Below, piece by piece: positions 59,398 through 64,000 of a stretch of DNA of 64,000 bases (position 1 is the first letter of the stretch; every line of letters starts with the position of its first letter). The stretch comes from Gemmatimonadota bacterium. Lineage in GTDB: Bacteria > Gemmatimonadota > Gemmatimonadetes > Longimicrobiales > Gaopeijiaceae. Below the pieces are notes generated by a model. That model saw only the letters and a program-made list of their open reading frames with translations, was not told where the DNA came from and searched no databases. Position numbers and translations under genes: made by a program. Location: NCBI GenBank assembly GCA_009838975.1, contig VXQO01000156.1, forward strand, positions 1 through 64,000, read 5' to 3'.

Positions 59398-61818
59398 CTA
59401 CCCGCGGAAACGGTAGGAAAGTTTCATGAACACCCCTTCGGCCTCCGGGCGGATGTCGCGGAACCGGAAGGCCTGCATGTCTTCCATGCGCCGCGAATAG
59501 CCCACGAAGAACACGGTGCCCGGCGTCGGTTCGTAGCTGAGCAGCGTCTCGATCGAGAAGTCGTTCGACTCGGATCCCTGGAGCGCAGTGCACGACGTGC
59601 TCGAACAGTAGGAAACCGCACGGCCGTCCGTCGGGGTCATGAGCACGCCTCGCTCCTGGCTGCCGTACTCGACGATCGCCCTGAAGAAGAGTGCCCGGCT
59701 GAACTGGTACTGGCCCCGCACCCTCGGAATCGTGGCGCTCGAATAGAGCGACCCGTCGCGCTGCCGGAACAGGCTGGTGTGAGTGACCCCCAACTCGGAG
59801 CTGAAGTTGGTGGTCAGGAACAGGTTGAGGCTCGCGTTGCCCGACCAGGAATCGGCGATGTCGACCGGAGTGTCCGTGATGAAGTCAAAGAGCGGTGTCT
59901 CCGACCGCGTCACCCGTACGTTGCTTCGTACCTTGTCGAAGGGACTCACCCAGATGAACAGGGTGCCCGAGTTCAGCCCCTGGAAGAGGGACTGATCGGG
60001 GACGAAGGGCACCGAGCCGCCGTCCGGCGCACCCGCGAAAAGGCCCTCGTAGTCCTGTGGATTGAACTGGAAGTAGGAGCGGGAGTAGTTCCCCCAGATC
60101 GTGATGTTGTTGCGGAACGAGAGGCTCCCGCCAAGCCGCACTCGGCGTTCCTCGGCCCAGTTTCGCTGCCAGAACGCGTCGTGATCCCAGAATCCCTCCA
60201 TTTCGAGGCTGGGGCCCCAGCGCTCGAGGAGGTCACCGGGGTTGCCGCGGAAGTTGTAGCTGATCGACGACCGGAGATTCGTTGTCCCGGTGCGGCGTAT
60301 GAAGCCGCTTTGGGCCAGGAAGTCGTCCGTCACGTCCAGCATGCTGGCGTCGAACTGCAGGTTGCGTCCCGAGCGGGCGAACTGGGCAGAGACCAGGGAG
60401 CCGGTGGTCCTGTCGGAGGCGCCCTCGGCGGTGCGGCTGCCGGCCGCGAGAAGGGTCATCGTGTAGCGCTGCTGGAACTGGAACCGTCCGTCGATCCCGG
60501 CCACGCGGTTGAACCGGTCCACGTTGTAGGTGCGGTCGGTGTAGACCATGCCGACGTTGGAAGTGGTGCCGAGATCGCGCCGCAGCCGGAAGATGTTGAC
60601 GACGGGATGGGCAGATTCCGACAGCCCGTCCGGGCTGGAGACATCGTCCACGGCGCTCAGGAATCCGGCGTTGAAGCTGCCGATCTTCCCCTGGATCTTG
60701 GCGCCGCCGACCGGGTTGATGATGGACCGCGTATAGACGAGCTGCTGCGGCAGCCGGAAGATCTCGGTCCCTTCCAGGAAGAAGGGACGCTTCTCGCGCA
60801 GAAAGAGGGCAAAACGCTCGTTGACCCGGATCTGGCCCGCATCGGCTTCGACCTGCGAGAAGTCCGGGTTGTATGTGCCGTCGAGGGTCAGATTCGAGGT
60901 AATCCCATAGGTCAGGTTCAACCCGAAGTCGCCGTCGATACCCCCGCGCTGCATCGCTCCGGCTTCCGCGTCGTAGACCCCCTGCTGCGAGAAGGTCTGC
61001 ACGGGGTTGATTTCCAGAAAGAGACCGGCATCCAGACCCGCGAGTCCGGTCAGCCGCCCGAACTGCTCCATCCGGTTGGCCACGTTCGCGGTGACCGGCG
61101 CCCACGACTCCGAATAGCCGTTGCGCGCGATCCGCCGCTCGACCTGCAGCCCCCAGTCCTGGACATCGGCCTCCTTGAACTTGATGCTCTTCAAGGGGAG
61201 CTTGACCTCGACCGAATAGCCCCAGTCGTGCACCTGGCCCTGGGAGTCCCACACGAAGTCGGGATTCCAGTCGATCGGCGGACCCATTCGACGCTCCCGC
61301 CGCCCACCGCCGCCCACGACCCACAAACCGTCCTGCTGAACGCCCAGCGGGTTGACCATGATCACATAGCCGCGGCGGCGATCATTGAAGGTATCGAGGA
61401 TGAACCGGACGTAGTCGTCGGAGAACCCGTACGAATCGCGGTCGCCCAGCGTGGCCCGGACCCCGCCCTCGACGTCGTCGTAAGCCTTGACGCTGAAATA
61501 GATAGCGTCGTCGGTGAGGAGAACCCTCGCCTCGGTGCGCTGGGTGGCGGGCACGCCCTCGACGGGGTCGAACTGGGTGAATCCGGTCAGCACCGGCGCA
61601 TTCGCCCAGGCCTCCTCGTCCACAACGCCGTCGATGCTGATTTCGGCACCGGCCAACCTGGGGCTGGGAACATCGAGTTGCCCCTCGGTGCCGTGGTACT
61701 CGACATCCACGGGGACCGTCTCTCCGTCGGCCGTGGACGCACCGCGATTCGCGTTCAGTTGCGCGTCCTGACCCGTTGCCCCAAGTGTGACGGTCATCGC
61801 CGCCAGGAGTGATACCAT
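59398..61818 (-). CDS. DUF5916 outer-membrane beta-barrel with CBM9-like domain
   Basis: 806 residues. After a short signal (MVSLLAAMTVTLGATGQ) comes a carbohydrate-binding-module-9-like domain (ISIDGVVDEEAWANAPVLTGFTQ, ARVLLTDDAIYFSVKAYDD), followed by a DUF5916 region with NPDFSQVEADAGQIRVNERF and FFLEGTEIFRLPQQLVYTRSI, characteristic of the family, and a beta-barrel ending KLSYRFRG with a near-terminal Phe. The family is abundant in Bacteroidota and Gemmatimonadota and is thought to act at the outer membrane; no substrate is established. Confidence 0.9.
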   Translation of the reverse strand: MVSLLAAMTVTLGATGQDAQLNANRGASTADGETVPVDVEYHGTEGQLDVPSPRLAGAEISIDGVVDEEAWANAPVLTGFTQFDPVEGVPATQRTEARVLLTDDAIYFSVKAYDDVEGGVRATLGDRDSYGFSDDYVRFILDTFNDRRRGYVIMVNPLGVQQDGLWVVGGGGRRERRMGPPIDWNPDFVWDSQGQVHDWGYSVEVKLPLKSIKFKEADVQDWGLQVERRIARNGYSESWAPVTANVANRMEQFGRLTGLAGLDAGLFLEINPVQTFSQQGVYDAEAGAMQRGGIDGDFGLNLTYGITSNLTLDGTYNPDFSQVEADAGQIRVNERFALFLREKRPFFLEGTEIFRLPQQLVYTRSIINPVGGAKIQGKIGSFNAGFLSAVDDVSSPDGLSESAHPVVNIFRLRRDLGTTSNVGMVYTDRTYNVDRFNRVAGIDGRFQFQQRYTMTLLAAGSRTAEGASDRTTGSLVSAQFARSGRNLQFDASMLDVTDDFLAQSGFIRRTGTTNLRSSISYNFRGNPGDLLERWGPSLEMEGFWDHDAFWQRNWAEERRVRLGGSLSFRNNITIWGNYSRSYFQFNPQDYEGLFAGAPDGGSVPFVPDQSLFQGLNSGTLFIWVSPFDKVRSNVRVTRSETPLFDFITDTPVDIADSWSGNASLNLFLTTNFSSELGVTHTSLFRQRDGSLYSSATIPRVRGQYQFSRALFFRAIVEYGSQERGVLMTPTDGRAVSYCSSTSCTALQGSESNDFSIETLLSYEPTPGTVFFVGYSRRMEDMQAFRFRDIRPEAEGVFMKLSYRFRG

Positions 61819-61959
61819 TGAATCTATGTCTTTCGGTTTCGGTTTTATCTGAATTCAGGCTCCAGGGCATCGCCCCGGGACGTTCGCGTAGCCCCCGGGT
61901 CCGATCTGGGCCGAAATGAAGCCAGCCTTAATAGACACTTCGACCACGCGATTCGTTGA

Positions 61960-62178
61960 GTGACCATGGACGCCTTTACCGCCCGGCAGAAGCGGCACCT
62001 CCTGGATCAGGTTGCCGACGGCATCGCCTCTCCCCGCTGCCCCCGCTGTCGGGGACCCTGCGCCGTGATCCACACCGGACCGAGGGGCGATGTGGCCTAC
62101 GTGCGTGACAGGGTACTGGTGCGCTGCTCACGGTGTCTGCGCAGCTGCGCGATCGAGGCCCGGGAGCTGGGCGGGTAG
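61960..62178 (+). CDS. small zinc-ribbon protein
   Basis: 72 residues from GTG 61960 (ATG 61966 possible). An N-terminal helix (FTARQKRHLLDQVADG) is followed by a zinc ribbon CPRCRGPC with CSRCLRSC. It resembles small RNA- or protein-binding zinc ribbons. It is divergent from the DUF5916 gene. Confidence 0.7.
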   Translation: MTMDAFTARQKRHLLDQVADGIASPRCPRCRGPCAVIHTGPRGDVAYVRDRVLVRCSRCLRSCAIEARELGG

Positions 62179-62282
62179 CGTGGGTCGAACCGGCACCCGG
62201 CAAATCCTGTTGGCCGGGTTCGCCGCCGCGGGCTATCGTTGACACCCGTACGCTTCGACCTCCGCCAAGAGGAAACCCGATC

Positions 62283-63260
62283 CTGGACCACCGATCCCGT
62301 CATGCAGCCGAAGCCCCGTGGCGGTCGCCGGTTGCGACGTTGCTCGGAACCGTGGCCGCGGTCTGCGTGTTCACCGCACCCGTCGCAGCACAGGAAGGAA
62401 GCCGGGCGGGCCCCCTGGTGCTCGAGTTCCCGTCCAGCACGCGCGGCATGGCCCTCGGCGGCGCGTTCCCGGTCGGCAGCGACGGGAACCTCGCAATCTT
62501 CCACCATCCCGCGCTGATTGCGGGCGAGGGGTTTGGCGGCGCCCGGCAACGGCTGGGGGGCAGCACGCATCTTGCCTTGAGCGGCAGCGGCAGCTGGATG
62601 GGTGGCACGCTCGCGGCGGGATTGTCGTTGTTGGAATACGGGACATCGGCCGACTCGCCGCTGGAGCTACCCCGCGAGGCGGCGGAACTGATCGCCGGGG
62701 GCAAGCGGTCGGCCTCCGAATACACGGCGGCAGTGGGATTCGCCAACGAGCTTTTCGGGATGGACGCAGGAGTCTCGGTCAAGGTCGTCGGCCAGCGGCT
62801 GGGTGGGCGGCACGGCAGCACGGTGGCGGTGGACATCGGGGTGGCGAGGGGCCTCGGGCCGATCACCGGCGCCGTGACTGTGCAGAATCTCGGCCGCGCG
62901 TTGAAGCTGGGGCGCTACGAAACGCCGCTGGCGCGACGCGTGGTCGTGGGCGCCGGAACCGGCGGTCGAAGACCGGTCGGGCCGTTCGACATCGGCGCGG
63001 CTGTCCAGGTGGCCCGTGACGGCCGCGGCGAAATCGTCCCGGGCGGCGGATTCGAGATCGCGTGGTGGCCGATCCAGCGCCGCATCTTCATAGCGCGGAT
63101 CGGCGCGGTGCGGCGGATGGGGGAGGACGGCGGCTCGCCGCTCACCTTCGGCGCGGGCTTCGAAGGCGATCGGATCCGGATCGACTACGCCTATGGCGGC
63201 GACTACACGCACCATGATCTCGGGGCGGATCGGCACAGCGTGGGGATCGCGATACGGTAG
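62283..63260 (+). CDS. PorV/PorQ-like exported beta-barrel protein
   Basis: About 325 residues. The signal region is VATLLGTVAAVCVFTAPVAA followed by QEGS. The mature start FPSSTRGMALGGAFPVGSDGNLAIFHHPALIAG is the hallmark of PorV/PorQ and UPF0164 outer-membrane proteins; glycine-rich strands follow to FRIDYAY-like and HSVGIAIR. No ATG exists in frame. CTG 62283, behind AAGAGGAAA, or TTG 62340 would give a signal peptide, whereas GTG 62133 adds unrelated residues and overlaps the previous gene. Start uncertain. Confidence 0.7.
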   Translation: MDHRSRHAAEAPWRSPVATLLGTVAAVCVFTAPVAAQEGSRAGPLVLEFPSSTRGMALGGAFPVGSDGNLAIFHHPALIAGEGFGGARQRLGGSTHLALSGSGSWMGGTLAAGLSLLEYGTSADSPLELPREAAELIAGGKRSASEYTAAVGFANELFGMDAGVSVKVVGQRLGGRHGSTVAVDIGVARGLGPITGAVTVQNLGRALKLGRYETPLARRVVVGAGTGGRRPVGPFDIGAAVQVARDGRGEIVPGGGFEIAWWPIQRRIFIARIGAVRRMGEDGGSPLTFGAGFEGDRIRIDYAYGGDYTHHDLGADRHSVGIAIR

Positions 63261-63291
63261 ACAGCGATCCCGGGACGCGCCGGCGGCTAGC

Positions 63292-63999
63292 TCACCGCGG
63301 GTGCCACGCCCCCGTGTCGGGCAGTCCGCGGCTGAAATGGGCCTCAAGGCGGGGTTGTTCACTCGACCCGCTTGCCATGTCCGGGTCGGCGAATCCGGCC
63401 GATTCGCCGCGCAGGATTCCGCGAATCCGGCCGGTTGTGGCGTCACGCAGGATGGTCACCGGCCGATCGGTATCGCGAGTCAACAGTGCGGTCCCACCGG
63501 GTCCCGACAGCGATATGCCGGCAATCGAGCCGTCCCACTCCTCTTCCACCGGGAGCGTGAAGGCGAAGCTGCCGCTCCCGTCACCGTCGGCTTCCTCCAA
63601 CATGTCGAAGCGGAGGGAAAACACCTCTTCGCCGCTCGCGCGGTGTCCCGCGATCGCATACGCTCCGCCCCGTCCCGGCAGCGCCGCAGGGGCGTGGACC
63701 AGGAAGGCAGGTTCCAGGTAGACGGTTCCCCGGCTGGATACACTGCCCCACAGCAGGAGTGATTTGACGGGAGCGGAAACCGTTGCGGCCAGGTCAGTCT
63801 TCTCGTCTGCAAGCCGATGGCGTAGCGCGTTGGTGAAGTGGTAGTCGCTGATCCAGTCGTATTGGCAATAGGACATCAGATCGCCGGCGTCCGGCGCAAC
63901 GAGTCGGCCCCCGTAGCGGAAATCGTAGCCCCATGCGCCGATCGTGCCGCCGGAGTGCGGAAACGATGCGTCGACAAACCCCGCTCCGCATCCCGACGG
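63292..63999 (-). CDS. C-terminal part of a secreted zinc metalloprotease
   Basis: The frame is open from the window edge to a stop at 63292 (236 codons seen). GGTIGAWGYDFRYGGRLVAP and DLMSYCQYDWISDYHFTNAL are the Met-turn region and following strand of a metzincin-like protease group; the HEXXH zinc helix would lie just outside the window. The remaining about 190 residues form a beta-rich C-terminal domain. The start is not in the window. Confidence 0.65.
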   Translation of the reverse strand, partial: PSGCGAGFVDASFPHSGGTIGAWGYDFRYGGRLVAPDAGDLMSYCQYDWISDYHFTNALRHRLADEKTDLAATVSAPVKSLLLWGSVSSRGTVYLEPAFLVHAPAALPGRGGAYAIAGHRASGEEVFSLRFDMLEEADGDGSGSFAFTLPVEEEWDGSIAGISLSGPGGTALLTRDTDRPVTILRDATTGRIRGILRGESAGFADPDMASGSSEQPRLEAHFSRGLPDTGAWHPR

Positions 64000-64000
64000 A

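Noticed and set aside
1-64000. Search for rRNA, complete tRNA, CRISPR arrays and replication origins
   Set aside because: None were found by eye. Only the partial tRNA-like segment at 46671-46700 was noted.

Overview
The window is GC-rich and gene-dense, with many ATGA or GTGA start/stop overlaps. It carries no rRNA, tRNA or CRISPR array. The protein set best fits a Gemmatimonadota bacterium: at least six secreted or lipoprotein 6-bladed beta-propellers sharing a GEGPGE motif, a DUF5916 outer-membrane protein, creatininase-like secreted proteins, an S9 peptidase, an M14 carboxypeptidase and SSS/AGCS sodium symporters. The phylum is an inference from gene content; no marker gene settles it.

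Layout. 0-7 kb: a broken HigA antitoxin, an intact VapBC pair, an LCAT-like hydrolase, a class III aminotransferase coupled to an AGCS amino-acid symporter, and an M23 peptidase. 7.2-12.2 kb: a beta-propeller gene split by a 3,694-bp IS1595/ISXO2-type transposon with 13-bp inverted repeats and an 8-bp target duplication. Its cargo includes a proteasome-fold (Ntn hydrolase) protein, a lipoprotein and a possible structured RNA. 12.2-15.8 kb: a propeller lipoprotein, an M14 carboxypeptidase and thymidine kinase. 16.4-20.4 kb: two divergent clusters, each pairing a propeller with a small secreted cysteine-rich peptide, one of them also with a DsbA-like protein. This is the best candidate here for an undescribed system. 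20.4-25.3 kb: about 1 kb of non-coding DNA, a tyrosine recombinase, a divergent HD-domain/2-oxoglutarate-oxygenase pair resembling TmpB/TmpA (or PhnZ/PhnY) phosphonate degradation, and a membrane protein.

25.3-29.9 kb: an Hsp70/HEAT-repeat pair, an internally deleted YefM-like antitoxin and a Schlafen-type (AlbA_2) regulator. 30-34 kb: an exported short-chain dehydrogenase coupled to a creatininase-like protein, a GYD-domain protein, and a second creatininase-like gene holding two tandem domains; all three creatininase domains lack the usual metal ligands. 34-43.2 kb: flavin amine oxidase, propeller, an SSS symporter with a tiny membrane partner, VapBC, an SLC13 permease and a decayed RelBE pair. 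43.2-49.3 kb: a MerR/TipA regulator, a second SSS symporter with a tiny membrane partner, a methyltransferase, a DUF4143 ATPase and a propeller.

49.4-64 kb: S9 peptidase, DEAD-box helicase, low-molecular-weight phosphatase with fructosamine-kinase-like protein, O-methyltransferase with aminotransferase, a DEAD-box-derived protein that has lost its ATPase motifs but keeps a DbpA RNA-binding domain, the DUF5916 protein, a PorV-like protein, and the C-terminus of a secreted metalloprotease running off the window.

The region looks like a scavenging, envelope-focused chromosome segment (amino acid and peptide uptake, secreted hydrolases, sodium-coupled transport). It is interrupted by one recent transposon and several toxin-antitoxin modules in different stages of decay.
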